Shown: piece by piece, positions 1 through 10,908 of the stretch
How the letters are laid out: each line of letters opens with the position of its first letter
Position numbering within the stretch: position 1 is the first letter of the stretch
Assembly (NCBI RefSeq): GCF_902459655.1
Contig: NZ_CABPSB010000009.1
Location: forward strand, 124,001-188,000
Source: Pandoraea anhela
Lineage (GTDB): Bacteria > Pseudomonadota > Gammaproteobacteria > Burkholderiales > Burkholderiaceae
Reading direction: 5' to 3'
DNA: 64,000 nt
Program-made: the position numbers and the translations under genes
Notes under the pieces: model-generated
Seen by the model: the letters and a program-made list of their open reading frames with translations, nothing else
Told to the model about the DNA's origin: nothing
Databases searched by the model: none

Positions 1-922
1 GCGCGACGCCGACGGTTTCGGTCTGCTCGACCTCGACGAAGCCGTGCGCCTGCGCGAGCTAGGTTGGGCGGGTCCGATCCTCCTGCTCGAAGGGTTTTTC
101 AAACCGGAAGATCTGGCCGTGATCGATAAGTACGGCCTCACGACGACCGTGCATTGCGATGAACAGCTCCGCATGCTGGAGGCCGCGCGTTTGAGCAAGC
201 CGCTCAACATCCAGCTCAAGATGAACTCGGGCATGAATCGCCTCGGCTTTGCGCCAGAGCGTTATCGCGCCGCGTGGGAACGCGCTCGTGCGATTTCCGG
301 CGTGAGCCAGATCGTGCTGATGACCCATTTTTCCGATGCGGACGGCGAGCGCGGCATCGCACATCAGATCGAGACGTTCGAGCGCGGTGCGTGCGACGTG
401 CCCGGCGAACGTAGTCTTTCCAACTCGGCGGCAACGTTGTTCCATCCGAATGCGCATGGGGCATGGGTGCGTCCCGGCATCATGCTTTACGGTTCGTCGC
501 CGAAGGGGCTTGAAGTGACGGCCGCCGAACTCGATTTGCAACCGGCGATGACGCTCGAAACCGAGTTGATCGGCATTCAGGACGTGCCGGCGGGTGGCAC
601 GGTCGGTTATGGCAGCGTATTTAAGGCGGATGCGCCGATGCGCGTCGGGACCGTGGCCTGCGGTTACGCGGACGGCTATCCGCGCGTCGCCCCGACGGGC
701 ACGCCGATCCTCGTCGACGGCGTGCTGACGCGTACGGTTGGCCGCGTGTCGATGGATATGCTGTCCGTCGATCTCACCCCGGTGCCGCAAGCGCGTGTGG
801 GGACGCCGGTGACGTTGTGGGGGCGTGGTCTTTGCATCGACGACGTTGCGGCGGCGGCCGGCACGCTCGGTTATGAGCTGATGTGTGCCTTGGCGCGCCG
901 CGTGCCGGTTCACGCAGTCTGA
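1..922 (+). CDS. alr: Alanine racemase, 5'-truncated by window edge
   Basis: PLP-dependent racemase that interconverts L- and D-alanine for peptidoglycan synthesis in the cytoplasm. The reading frame is open from base 2, so the gene starts outside the window and the N-terminal PLP lysine is not visible. What remains is the end of the TIM barrel and the C-terminal beta domain. The VGYGSVF motif near 602-622 carries the catalytic tyrosine. [10 protein letters not shown] and VGRVSMDM are typical family blocks, and CGYADGYPR lies between them. The gene stops 22 nt before radA on the same strand, so the two are probably co-transcribed. Family assignment is firm. Whether it is the biosynthetic (alr) or catabolic (dadX) paralogue cannot be told here. 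Confidence 0.93.
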   Translation, partial: RDADGFGLLDLDEAVRLRELGWAGPILLLEGFFKPEDLAVIDKYGLTTTVHCDEQLRMLEAARLSKPLNIQLKMNSGMNRLGFAPERYRAAWERARAISGVSQIVLMTHFSDADGERGIAHQIETFERGACDVPGERSLSNSAATLFHPNAHGAWVRPGIMLYGSSPKGLEVTAAELDLQPAMTLETELIGIQDVPAGGTVGYGSVFKADAPMRVGTVACGYADGYPRVAPTGTPILVDGVLTRTVGRVSMDMLSVDLTPVPQARVGTPVTLWGRGLCIDDVAAAAGTLGYELMCALARRVPVHAV

Positions 923-944
923 GCGCCTCCACAGGAATTGCTGC

Positions 945-2318
945 ATGGCTAAAGCCAAGACCGTCTACATCTGTACCGAATGCGGTGGTCAAACACCCAA
1001 ATGGGCCGGGCAATGCCCCCACTGCAACGGGTGGAATACGCTCGTCGAATCGGTGGCGGAAGCGTCGACCGGGCACCGCTATCAATCGCTCGCCAAGAGC
1101 ACGCCGGTACGTAAGCTGGCGGAAATCGAAGCGTCCGACGTTCCCCGTTTTTCCAGCGGTGTCAGCGAATTCGATCGCGTGCTGGGTGGGGGGCTGGTGG
1201 CGGGCGGCGTGGTGCTGATCGGCGGCGACCCCGGCATCGGGAAATCGACGCTGCTGCTGCAATCGCTTGCTCATCTGGCGCGCGAGCGTCGTGCGCTCTA
1301 TGTCAGCGGCGAAGAGTCGGGGGCGCAGATTGCGTTGCGCGCACAGCGACTCGGTCTCGGTGCTGCCGGTGAGGGCGGTGGTGAGCTCGATCTGCTGGCT
1401 GAAATTCAGTTGGAGAAGATTCTTGGCGCCATCGAGTCGGAGAAGCCGGATGTCGTGGTCATCGACTCGATTCAGACGATCTATTCGGAAGCACTGACGT
1501 CCGCGCCCGGATCGGTGGCGCAGGTCCGTGAATGTGCGGCGCAACTCACACGCACAGCGAAGCAAAGCGGTGTGACCGTCATCATGGTGGGGCATGTGAC
1601 GAAGGAGGGCAGCCTCGCCGGGCCGCGCGTGCTCGAGCACATCGTCGATACCGTGTTGTATTTCGAAGGGGATACGCATTCGTCGTACCGCTTGGTGCGG
1701 GCGTTCAAAAATCGCTTCGGTGCGGTGAACGAATTGGGTGTGTTTGCGATGACGGAGAAGGGGCTGCGCGGCGTGGCCAATCCGTCGGCGCTGTTTCTCT
1801 CGCAGCACGAGCAAAGCGTGCCCGGATCCTGTGTGCTGGTGACGCAGGAGGGAACGCGCCCGCTGCTCGTCGAAGTACAGGCGTTGGTCGATACGGCACA
1901 GGTGCCGAATCCGCGACGTCTCGCCGTGGGGCTGGAGCAGAACCGGCTGGCGATGTTGCTCGCCGTGATGCACCGTCACGCAGGCATCGCCTGCTTCGAT
2001 CAGGACGTGTTCCTCAATGCCGTGGGCGGGGTAAAGATCACGGAGCCTGCCGCGGATCTGGCGGTGCTGCTCGCGATCCACTCGTCGCTGCGTAACAAGC
2101 CTTTGCCGCGTGGCATCGTGGCCTTCGGTGAAGTCGGGCTCGCGGGAGAAATCCGGCCGAGTCCGCGCGGGCAGGATCGTCTCAAGGAAGCGGCGAAACT
2201 CGGCTTCTCGATTGCGATCATTCCGAAAGCGAACGCGCCGAAGCAACCGATCGACGGGCTGGAAGTGCACGCCGTGGATCGACTGGAGCAGGCGATTTCG
2301 GTGGTGGCGGGTTTGTAG
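945..2318 (+). CDS. radA: DNA repair protein RadA
   Basis: RadA/Sms, a RecA-like ATPase that drives branch migration during recombinational repair. The protein is 457 aa. It has an N-terminal zinc finger (Cys 10, 13, 24, 27), a Walker A GGDPGIGKST at 93-102, the RadA-specific KNRFG at 255-259, and a C-terminal Lon-protease-like domain ending near residue 455. I chose the ATG at 945 (MAKAKTVYIC), which follows an AGGAA ribosome site. The frame stays open 20 codons further upstream, but that stretch overlaps alr and lacks family similarity. A strong hairpin terminator lies about 60 nt downstream. Length and all motifs are normal for the family. Confidence 0.97.
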   Translation: MAKAKTVYICTECGGQTPKWAGQCPHCNGWNTLVESVAEASTGHRYQSLAKSTPVRKLAEIEASDVPRFSSGVSEFDRVLGGGLVAGGVVLIGGDPGIGKSTLLLQSLAHLARERRALYVSGEESGAQIALRAQRLGLGAAGEGGGELDLLAEIQLEKILGAIESEKPDVVVIDSIQTIYSEALTSAPGSVAQVRECAAQLTRTAKQSGVTVIMVGHVTKEGSLAGPRVLEHIVDTVLYFEGDTHSSYRLVRAFKNRFGAVNELGVFAMTEKGLRGVANPSALFLSQHEQSVPGSCVLVTQEGTRPLLVEVQALVDTAQVPNPRRLAVGLEQNRLAMLLAVMHRHAGIACFDQDVFLNAVGGVKITEPAADLAVLLAIHSSLRNKPLPRGIVAFGEVGLAGEIRPSPRGQDRLKEAAKLGFSIAIIPKANAPKQPIDGLEVHAVDRLEQAISVVAGL

Positions 2319-2377
2319 CGATTGGAATGCGCGGTTATTGACCCTTGCCGCGTGTTGCGACAGGCGACCCAAACGAC

Positions 2378-2414
2378 AATGCCGCTTCGATGCGAATCGA
2401 AGCGGCATTTTTTT
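2378..2414 (+). terminator. Rho-independent terminator after radA
   Basis: A perfect 14 bp stem (AATGCCGCTTCGAT, 2378-2391, pairing with 2396-2409) closed by the tetraloop GCGA and followed by a run of T. It lies between convergent radA and the ABC-F gene. The stem begins with AA, so it could also act weakly for the minus strand. The same 14 bp arms recur at 47243-47276. Confidence 0.9.
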
Positions 2415-2491
2415 GACAGTGGCAATTTTCGCGATGACGCGTGGCGCCGCGCGGACGTGCCTGTGGCTTGAGACATCAAGGCGCCGAGAGC

Positions 2492-2528
2492 CCCAGGCCC
2501 AGGCCCAGGCCAAGACCCAGACCCAGAC
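2492..2528. repeat. Hexanucleotide tandem repeat
   Basis: Six imperfect copies of CCCAGG/CCCAGA in tandem, in the non-coding gap between the radA terminator and the stop of the ABC-F gene. The array reads as three CCCAGG, one CCAAGA and two CCCAGA. It is a simple-sequence tract that could vary in copy number. I see no gene in 2319-2599. Confidence 0.8.
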
Positions 2529-2599
2529 CGCAAGTCATGTCACTAAGTCCCGGAGTCTTTAAGCCTCATGACGTCCGGCGAATTTCGCGAAACGTCCCG

Positions 2600-4534
2600 T
2601 CAGGCGATTTGCTCCAGCGCCTCCTGGGCTTCGAGCCACTCGGCTTCGACGTCGGCGAGTTTGGCCGTCACCTCGGCCTGTTGTTTCAGGCTGTCGGTCA
2701 GGAGCGTCTTCTTCTGCGCGTCATAGGTGCTGCTGTCGGCAAGGATCGCATCGAGCTTCGCCTTCTGCTCGGACAGTTGGCCCATCGCCTGTTCCAGCTT
2801 TTCGATCTTGCGCTGGAGCGGCTTGCGCAGTTGCGACAGGCGTTGACGCTCCTGAGCCTCGGCGCGTTTCTGGTCCTTGCGGTTGACGCCGTCGTCGCCG
2901 CCCGCACTGTCGCCGCTGCTCGTCTCCCGTGCTGCCGCACGCTGATCCGCCGCATGTTGCAGCAGCCAGTCGCGATAGTCGTCGAGGTCGCCGTCGAACG
3001 CTTTGACCTCTCCACCGGCCACCAGCAGAAACTGATCGGTCGTGGCGCGCAGCAGATGCCGATCGTGCGAGACGAGAATCAGCGTGCCGTCGAACTGCGC
3101 GAGCGCCATGGTGAGCGCATGACGCGTTTCGAGGTCCAGGTGGTTGGTCGGTTCGTCGAGCAGCAGCAAATTCGGCTTTTGCCAAATGATGAGCGCCAGC
3201 GCCAGACGCGCCTTCTCGCCGCCGGAGAACGGCGCAATCGATGCCGTCGCCATGTCGCCACGGAAATTGAAGCCGCCGAGGAAGTCGCGCAACTCCTGCT
3301 CCCGCGTGTCCGGCGCCAAACGCTGCAAGTGTTGCAACGGCGAATCGTCGTGGCGTAGCGTTTCGACCTGATGCTGCGCGAAGTAGCCGATCTGAAGGCC
3401 CTTGCCTGTCTTCACCGTACCGGCCAGCGGCGCGAGCGTGCCTGCCAACGTCTTGATCAGTGTCGATTTCCCCTGACCGTTCGCACCGAGCAGGCCGATG
3501 CGTTGCTCGTTCTGCACCGACATCGTGACGTGCGGCAGGATGGTCTTGTCGCTGCCGTCGTCGAGCGCGTAGCCGCATCGCACCGCTTCGAGCACGAGCA
3601 TCGGGTTCGGTGCGCTGTCGGCCGGGCGGAATTCGAATGTGAACGGCGACGCCACATGCGCGGGCGCGATGCGCTCCATCTTCTCCAGCGCCTTCATTCG
3701 GCTCTGCGCCTGACGTGCCTTCGATGCCTTGGCCTTGAAGCGCGTAATGAACGATTCCAGATGCGCAATCGTCTTCTTCTGCTTCTCGAACGCGCTTTGT
3801 TGCAGCGTCAGTTGCTGGCCGCGCAGAATTTCGAACTGGCTGTAATTGCCGCCGTAACGCTTGATCTGCTGGTTCTCGATATGCAGCGTGACGTTACAGA
3901 CTTCGTCCAGAAATTCGCGGTCGTGCGAAATCACGATCAGCGTGCCGGGGTATCGCTTGAGCCAGTCTTCAAGCCACACGATGGCGTCGAGGTCCAGGTG
4001 GTTGGTCGGTTCGTCGAGCAGCAGCAGATCGGATGGGCACATCAGGGCCTGCGCCAGATTCAGACGCATGCGCCATCCGCCCGAGAAACTGGCGACGGGC
4101 AGTTGCGTTTGCGCGAGCGTGAAGCCTAGGCCGAGCAGCAGGGCTTCACCACGTGCCGGGGCGGTATACCCGTCGGCGTCCGCAAAGGCGGCATGCGCTT
4201 CGGCTTGGGTGTGCCCGTCATGCGCGGCCTGTGCGGCGGCAATGGTCGCTTCGATGTCGCGCAAGCGCGTGTCGCCGTCCAGCACGTAATCGAGCGCTGT
4301 GCGCTCGACGGCCGGCGTTTCCTGCATGACGTGCGCGATGCGCCAACCGCTGGGCACGAAGACGTCTCCGCCATCGGCGTGCAATTGGCCGCGCAGCAAC
4401 GCGAACAGGGTGGATTTGCCCGCGCCGTTGGCGCCGACGAGGCCCACGCGCTCACCCGGGTTGAGCGTTACGGAGGTGTCCTCGAAGAGCGGCTTGGTGC
4501 CGCGCGCGAGACTGAGGTGTTCGAATCGGATCAC
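2600..4534 (-). CDS. ABC-F ATPase, YheS type
   Basis: Soluble protein of 644 aa with two ABC ATPase domains and no membrane segments, so an ABC-F protein acting on the ribosome rather than a transporter. Walker A GANGAGKS lies at 34-41, with a signature FSGGWRMRLNLAQAL and Walker B LLLLDEPTNHLDLD. The second domain has GANGQGKST and FSGGEKARLALAL. The two are joined by a basic P-site tRNA-interaction linker, and the C-terminus is an Arg/Glu-rich coiled coil. Collinearity through the first 40 residues and the C-terminal coiled coil points to the E. coli YheS branch rather than Uup or EttA. I chose the GTG at 4534 (VIRFEHLSL), where family similarity begins; the frame stays open 25 codons further upstream without similarity. 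Its exact ribosomal role is unsettled in the family. Confidence 0.92.
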   Translation of the reverse strand: MIRFEHLSLARGTKPLFEDTSVTLNPGERVGLVGANGAGKSTLFALLRGQLHADGGDVFVPSGWRIAHVMQETPAVERTALDYVLDGDTRLRDIEATIAAAQAAHDGHTQAEAHAAFADADGYTAPARGEALLLGLGFTLAQTQLPVASFSGGWRMRLNLAQALMCPSDLLLLDEPTNHLDLDAIVWLEDWLKRYPGTLIVISHDREFLDEVCNVTLHIENQQIKRYGGNYSQFEILRGQQLTLQQSAFEKQKKTIAHLESFITRFKAKASKARQAQSRMKALEKMERIAPAHVASPFTFEFRPADSAPNPMLVLEAVRCGYALDDGSDKTILPHVTMSVQNEQRIGLLGANGQGKSTLIKTLAGTLAPLAGTVKTGKGLQIGYFAQHQVETLRHDDSPLQHLQRLAPDTREQELRDFLGGFNFRGDMATASIAPFSGGEKARLALALIIWQKPNLLLLDEPTNHLDLETRHALTMALAQFDGTLILVSHDRHLLRATTDQFLLVAGGEVKAFDGDLDDYRDWLLQHAADQRAAARETSSGDSAGGDDGVNRKDQKRAEAQERQRLSQLRKPLQRKIEKLEQAMGQLSEQKAKLDAILADSSTYDAQKKTLLTDSLKQQAEVTAKLADVEAEWLEAQEALEQIA

Positions 4535-4739
4535 GAAAAAGGCCGAGGGGGAAAGCGGGTCAGGTCGTCCGGTGCGATACGGCGCACAGATGTCGCCTGC
4601 CTCGCGCATGATCAGTCACGACGCGCGCTGATGTGGCGGGCATGGCGGTCTGCGCGGGCTGGCACGAGGCGCACAGCGGACGGCAAAAACGGCATTTTAC
4701 CGGTCCGCAGGCCCGAAAGCGATGCGAACGCCGTCGCGT

Positions 4740-6176
4740 TCAGAGAATTGGGGCGAAAAGCCGTGAAACACGCATCACAATCTGACGCCATTTCGGAATC
4801 TTCCGAAAGTCGTCCTTGTTCAAAAGCGTGGCGTGCTCGAAGTCGTTGGTCAGCATGTAGGCAACATCGTCGGCAAAGCCCCGATCGACCGTCAGCAGCA
4901 TGATCTCGAAGTTCAGGCGGAACGACCGGTTGTCGAGGTTGGCGCTGCCCACGGCGGCAGCGCTGTCGTCGATCAGCACCACCTTCTGATGAATGAAGCC
5001 GTGGTGATAGCGATAGACGTGGATGCCGCTACGTGCGGCCTCATAGGCATAGGATGTCGTCGCCTCGAACACCACGTAGTGATCGGCCCGGTCGGGAACC
5101 AGAATGCGGACATCCACGCCGCGCAACACGGCCAGCCGCAGGGCGGAGAACACTGCTTCGTCGGGCACGAAATAGGGCGTGGTGAGCCACACGCGCTGCT
5201 GTGCTGCATTGATGGCCGTGACGAAAAAGAGCGACGAGGTCTCGAGGCGATCGGCCGGCCCGCTCGGCACGACCTGACAATGCATGTCCTCGCCTGACGC
5301 GGCGGGTTGACGATTGAGTTCCGGCACCGTGCCCGTGCACCAGTGCCAGTCCTCCGCAAATGCGCGCTGGATACCGACCACCGCCGGCCCGCGCACGGAA
5401 ATATGCGTGTCGCGCCACGGCGCGAGCGGCGGCTTTTCACCGAGGTATTCGACACCGACGTTGTGGCCGCCGATGAACGCCTCGTTGCCGTCGATTACGA
5501 CGATCTTGCGGTGATTGCGGAAATTCAGTTGAAAGCGATTGACGATGATGCCGCGCTTTTTGGCGGCGAATTCATGCACTTGCACGCCGCCTTGACGCAG
5601 CTTCTCGCAGTAGCTGCGAGGCAGGTCGTGACTGCCGATGCTGTCGTACAGGAAATAGACCTTCACGCCGGTCGCGGCGCGGGCCAGCAAGCGGGCGGAA
5701 AGCGCTCGCCCGAGGGCGTCGTCCTTGACGATGAAGAACTGCACGATGACGTAATCGCGCGCGCGGTCGATAGCGGCGAAAATCGCGTCGAACGTCGCAC
5801 GTCCATTGACCAGCAGTCGCACCCGATTGCCCGCCACGAACGACATTCCGGTCATCGCGGTCAACGAGGCAAATTCCGGGTGCGCCGCCATCGCGACGGG
5901 CGGCTCGCCGCGCCACTGCGTCTCTCCCACACGCGATTGCAGCGCTTCGTTGCGTGCACGTCGCGCTTCCACGTAGCCGATGAATTTCGAACGTCCGAGG
6001 AACAGGTAGGGGATGAGCGTGAGATAGGGCATCGTCACGAGCGACACCGCCCATGCCACGGCCCCTTGCGAGGTACGCACCGTCAGAACGGCGTGGATCG
6101 CGGCGGCGATGCCGAGTGCGTGCAGACAGGCGACGGCAAAGCCGACGTCGAGCCAATTGAGCACCATGACGGACAA
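4740..6176 (-). CDS. cls: Cardiolipin synthase (ClsA type)
   Basis: Phospholipase D superfamily enzyme that condenses two phosphatidylglycerols into cardiolipin plus glycerol at the inner membrane. The protein is 478 aa. Two N-terminal transmembrane helices (about 7-30 and 40-60) precede two PLD domains, each with an intact HKD motif: His222-Lys224-Asp229 and His396-Lys398-Asp403. The second reads HQKVVLIDD followed by GSANLDNRS. An alternative start three codons in (MVLNWLDV) is equally plausible. Length matches ClsA (about 486 aa) and not the shorter soluble ClsB/ClsC forms. It sits about 150 nt downstream of prmB, with a hairpin between them, and about 200 nt upstream of the ABC-F gene. 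Confidence 0.93.
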   Translation of the reverse strand: MSVMVLNWLDVGFAVACLHALGIAAAIHAVLTVRTSQGAVAWAVSLVTMPYLTLIPYLFLGRSKFIGYVEARRARNEALQSRVGETQWRGEPPVAMAAHPEFASLTAMTGMSFVAGNRVRLLVNGRATFDAIFAAIDRARDYVIVQFFIVKDDALGRALSARLLARAATGVKVYFLYDSIGSHDLPRSYCEKLRQGGVQVHEFAAKKRGIIVNRFQLNFRNHRKIVVIDGNEAFIGGHNVGVEYLGEKPPLAPWRDTHISVRGPAVVGIQRAFAEDWHWCTGTVPELNRQPAASGEDMHCQVVPSGPADRLETSSLFFVTAINAAQQRVWLTTPYFVPDEAVFSALRLAVLRGVDVRILVPDRADHYVVFEATTSYAYEAARSGIHVYRYHHGFIHQKVVLIDDSAAAVGSANLDNRSFRLNFEIMLLTVDRGFADDVAYMLTNDFEHATLLNKDDFRKIPKWRQIVMRVSRLFAPIL

Positions 6177-6268
6177 CCTTCCTCCATGCCGGGAGTCGCG
6201 CGGACTCGGGAACCCGAGTGTAACCGGGGTGCGTGAACTTAGGCGAGGGGGCGGCGCATCAGAGGCGT

Positions 6269-6298
6269 GGTGAGCATGGGCAAATCACCATGCTCACC
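6269..6298 (-). other. Perfect hairpin between prmB and cls
   Basis: An 11 bp perfect inverted repeat (GGTGAGCATGG at 6269-6279, complement at 6288-6298) with an 8 nt loop, 25 nt past the prmB stop on the minus strand. There is no T-run on either strand, so it is not a standard intrinsic terminator. It may be a processing or stabilising stem, or a protein site. Confidence 0.7.
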
Positions 6299-6323
6299 CA
6301 TATTGCCGTGGCATCGGGGCCGA

Positions 6324-7220
6324 TTACGGGAGATCGGCGGCCTGTACCAGAAAGACCATGTCGTCACCGGCGCTGGTGGCCAGCCACGTGATGGGCAGAT
6401 CGGGGAACGCCGCTTCGACGAAATGACGTTCGTTGCCGATTTCCACGACGAGCACGCCGTCGTCGGTCAGATGTTCGCGAGCGCCGGCGATGATGCGCCG
6501 GACCACGTCCATGCCATCGTCGCCGCCAGCCAGTGCGAGACGCGGCTCGTGGCGATACTCTGCCGGCAGCACTTGCATCGACCCTTCGTTCACGTACGGC
6601 GGATTCGTGATGATGACCTCGTAGCGCTTGCCCTTGGGCAGCGGGGTGTACAGATCGCCGAGGTGGAGGGCGACGCGATCCTCGAGGCCGTAGTCCGCCA
6701 CATTGATCCTGGCGACATCCAACGCGTCGGACGAAATGTCCACGGCATCGATCTGCGCCGCCGGGAACGTCTCGGCGGCGAGAATGGCCAGACAACCGGA
6801 GCCGGTGCAAAGTTCGAGCACATCGGCAACGCTTTCGGCGTGGTCGACCCACGGCTGCAACGCGTCTTCGAGCAGTTCGCCGACGAAGGACCGCGGCACG
6901 ATGACGCGCTCGTCCACGTAGAACCGATGACCGTGCATCCAGGCTTCGTTCGTGATGTACGAGGCCGGCACCCGCTCGCCGGCACGCCGGTTGATGACCG
7001 ACAGCACGCGAGCGATCTCCTCGGACAGCAAACGGGCGTCGAGAAACGGATCGAGCGTGTCGATGGGCAAGTGCAGCGTGTGCAGCAGCAGATATGCGGC
7101 TTCGTCATACGCAGACGCCGAGCCGTGGCCGAACGCGAGCCCGGCTTCGGTGAAGCGCGAGACGGCGTAGCGCAGCAGGTCGCGCAGCGTCTGAAAAGGG
7201 TGAGTCGTCTGAGTCGTCAT
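6324..7220 (-). CDS. prmB: Ribosomal protein L3 glutamine methyltransferase
   Basis: SAM-dependent enzyme that N5-methylates a glutamine of 50S protein L3. The protein is 298 aa. The SAM-binding loop ELCTGSGCL spans about 136-144, and the catalytic NPPY motif of glutamine methyltransferases is at 206-209. PrmB is separated from its paralogue PrmC by the longer N-terminal helical domain with the GERVPASYIT block and the following HGHRFYVDERVIVPRS segment, which match the PrmB form. It follows dapE by 22 nt on the same strand, so the two are probably one transcript. Confidence 0.93.
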   Translation of the reverse strand: MTTQTTHPFQTLRDLLRYAVSRFTEAGLAFGHGSASAYDEAAYLLLHTLHLPIDTLDPFLDARLLSEEIARVLSVINRRAGERVPASYITNEAWMHGHRFYVDERVIVPRSFVGELLEDALQPWVDHAESVADVLELCTGSGCLAILAAETFPAAQIDAVDISSDALDVARINVADYGLEDRVALHLGDLYTPLPKGKRYEVIITNPPYVNEGSMQVLPAEYRHEPRLALAGGDDGMDVVRRIIAGAREHLTDDGVLVVEIGNERHFVEAAFPDLPITWLATSAGDDMVFLVQAADLP

Positions 7221-7242
7221 AGGGGGATTCGCTTCGCGCGCG

Positions 7243-8746
<1,504 letters not shown>

Positions 8747-8771
8747 TACCTGAACTCCTGATGTCGCGATT

Positions 8772-8843
8772 GCAAAAACACGGTGCGAGGCAACGCGTCG
8801 TAAATGCGCTGTGGCTCAGCGCCAGGACAGTCGCCTCGCACCG
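8772..8843 (-). terminator. Terminator downstream of dapD
   Basis: An 11 bp perfect inverted repeat (CGGTGCGAGGC at 8781-8791, complement at 8833-8843) with 41 nt between the arms. Read on the minus strand it ends directly in TGTTTTTGC. It starts about 10 nt past the dapD stop, so it probably ends the dapC-dapD transcript. The unusually long apical segment is odd for an intrinsic terminator. Confidence 0.65.
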
Positions 8844-8853
8844 CTGCGCGGGT

Positions 8854-9681
8854 TTATTCGCCGCGCAGCAGGTCGTTGATCGCCGTCTTGGCGCGCGTTT
8901 GCGCGTCGACCTTCTTCACGATCACGGCGCAATACAGGCTGTACTTGCCGTCCTTCGAGGGCAGGTTGCCCGGCACGACGACGGAGCCGGCCGGCACGCG
9001 ACCGTAATGCACTTCGCCCGTTTCGCGATCGTAGATCTTGGTCGACTGGCCAAGATACACGCCCATCGAGATCACCGAGTTTTCTTCGACGATCACGCCT
9101 TCCACGACTTCCGAACGGGCGCCGATGAAGCAGTTGTCTTCGATGATGACCGGATTGGCTTGCAGCGGTTCGAGCACGCCACCGATACCGACGCCACCCG
9201 ACAGGTGAACGTTCTTGCCGATCTGGGCGCACGAGCCGACGGTGGCCCACGTGTCGACCATGGTGCCTTCATCGACGTAAGCGCCGATGTTGGTGTACGA
9301 CGGCATCAGCACGACATTCCTGCCGATGAACGAGCCGCGACGGGCCACCGCCGGCGGCACCACGCGAAAGCCGCCGCGCGCGAAATCTTCGGCGGTGTAG
9401 TCGGCAAACTTGCTCGGCACCTTGTCGTAGAACTGGCTGAAGCCGCCAGCGGGCATCACGGCGTTGTCTTCCAGGCGGAACGACAGCAGCACGGCCTTCT
9501 TGATCCACTGGTTCACGATCCATTGGCCGTCTTGCTTCTGGGCGACGCGCAGGGCACCCTTGTCGAGTTCGGCGATGACGTGCGAGACAGCTTCGCGGAC
9601 TTCGGCAGGGGCGGACTTGGCCGAGATCTCGGCGCGGTTTTCCCAAGCTTGGTCGATGGTGGTTTGCAGTTGTTGCGACAT
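8854..9681 (-). CDS. dapD: Tetrahydrodipicolinate N-succinyltransferase
   Basis: Transfers succinyl from succinyl-CoA to tetrahydrodipicolinate, opening the ring to N-succinyl-2-amino-6-oxopimelate. The protein is 275 aa, the normal length. An alpha-helical N-terminus is followed by a left-handed beta-helix of hexapeptide repeats (residues about 100-235, with segments such as [21 protein letters not shown]). The [14 protein letters not shown] region belongs to the substrate domain. It lies 24 nt downstream of dapC and supplies that enzyme's substrate, so dapC-dapD is a functional operon. Confidence 0.97.
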   Translation of the reverse strand: MSQQLQTTIDQAWENRAEISAKSAPAEVREAVSHVIAELDKGALRVAQKQDGQWIVNQWIKKAVLLSFRLEDNAVMPAGGFSQFYDKVPSKFADYTAEDFARGGFRVVPPAVARRGSFIGRNVVLMPSYTNIGAYVDEGTMVDTWATVGSCAQIGKNVHLSGGVGIGGVLEPLQANPVIIEDNCFIGARSEVVEGVIVEENSVISMGVYLGQSTKIYDRETGEVHYGRVPAGSVVVPGNLPSKDGKYSLYCAVIVKKVDAQTRAKTAINDLLRGE

Positions 9682-9705
9682 GGCGAGAATCGTTTGCAGT
9701 GAGGA

Positions 9706-10908
9706 TTAAAGGGATTGGCAGAATTGCACGATGCGCTGAGCGCCTTCGGTGCATTCGTCCACATCGGCCACAAGGGCGATGCGCACATAGTTTTCGGCCG
9801 GATTGGCGCCGTGCGCCGCGCGTCCCAGATAGGATCCGGGCAGTACGGCCACATTGTATTGCGCCAGCAACTGGCGCGTGAACTCCGTATCCGACAGACC
9901 GGTCTTCGCATCGACCCTGGCCCACAGATAGAACCCGGCGTCCGGCAAACGCACGTCGAGCACTTCGGCGAGCATCGGCGTGACGGTCTGGAATTTTTTC
10001 AGATACTTGCTGCGGTTCAGGCGCACGTGCGCCTCGTCGTTCCACGCCGCGATACTCGCCGCCTGCACGGCCGGACTCATCGCGCAGCCGTGGTAGGTGC
10101 GGTACAGCAGGAATTTCTTGAGAATGGCGGCGTCGCCTGCGACGAAGCCCGAGCGCATGCCGGGCACGTTCGAGCGCTTCGACAGGCTGGAGAACACGAC
10201 CAGACGCTCGAAGCCCCGGCCCAATTGGTGCGCTGCGGCGAGACCGCCCAGCGGCGGGTGCTCTTCGTCGAAATAGATTTCGGAATAGCACTCGTCAGAT
10301 GCAATCACGAAGCCATACTGGTCGGACAGTTCGAAAAGGCGTTTCCAGTCGGCCAGTCCCAGCACCGCGCCGGTCGGATTGCCCGGCGAGCAGAGGTAGA
10401 CGAGTTGAACGTCGCGCCAGACATCGGCGGGCACGGCGTCGTAATCCGGTGCGAAGTTGCGTGCTGGGTCGCTGTCGGCGTAGTAAGGCGTGGCGCCGGC
10501 AAGCAGCGTTGCGCCCTCGTAGATCTGGTAGAACGGGTTCGGGCACAACACGCGTGCGCCCGGCTTGCCGCCGTCGACGACGGCCTGCGCAAAGGAAAAC
10601 AGCGCCTCGCGCGAGCCCGTGACCGGCAGCACCTCGGTGGCCGGGTTCACGTTGGGCAGCGCGTACCGGCGCTCCAGCCAGTGGGCGATGGCCGCACGCA
10701 GCGGCTCGCCGCCTGCGGTGGCCGGGTAGTTCGAGAGACCGCCCAGCCCTTCGATGAGGGCTTCCTTGATGAACTGCGGCGTCGGGTGCTTGGGCTCCCC
10801 GATGCCGAAGCTGATGGCCTTGTAGGCGCTCGCGGGCGTGACATCGGCAACGAGCGACTTCAGGCGTTCAAAGGGGTAGGGCTGGAGCTTGTCGAGTAAT
10901 GGGTTCAC
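9706..10908 (-). CDS. dapC: Succinyldiaminopimelate aminotransferase
   Basis: Class I PLP aminotransferase of 400 aa that converts N-succinyl-2-amino-6-oxopimelate to N-succinyl-LL-diaminopimelate with glutamate as donor. The PLP lysine is Lys244 in SSLSKRSNVPGMRSGF. The CSPGNPTG block (about 173-180) and ASDECYSE (about 203-210) complete the cofactor site. SKRSNVPG is typical of DapC rather than of general aspartate aminotransferases, which read SKTYAMTG or similar. Position directly ahead of dapD and dapE supports the assignment. In E. coli the step is done by ArgD/SerC, but Burkholderiales carry this dedicated enzyme. Confidence 0.94.
   Translation of the reverse strand: MNPLLDKLQPYPFERLKSLVADVTPASAYKAISFGIGEPKHPTPQFIKEALIEGLGGLSNYPATAGGEPLRAAIAHWLERRYALPNVNPATEVLPVTGSREALFSFAQAVVDGGKPGARVLCPNPFYQIYEGATLLAGATPYYADSDPARNFAPDYDAVPADVWRDVQLVYLCSPGNPTGAVLGLADWKRLFELSDQYGFVIASDECYSEIYFDEEHPPLGGLAAAHQLGRGFERLVVFSSLSKRSNVPGMRSGFVAGDAAILKKFLLYRTYHGCAMSPAVQAASIAAWNDEAHVRLNRSKYLKKFQTVTPMLAEVLDVRLPDAGFYLWARVDAKTGLSDTEFTRQLLAQYNVAVLPGSYLGRAAHGANPAENYVRIALVADVDECTEGAQRIVQFCQSL

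Noticed and set aside
774-2513. A 579-codon minus-strand frame opposite radA
   Set aside because: Shadow frame over a clear radA gene; it starts in the hexamer repeat and has no domain.
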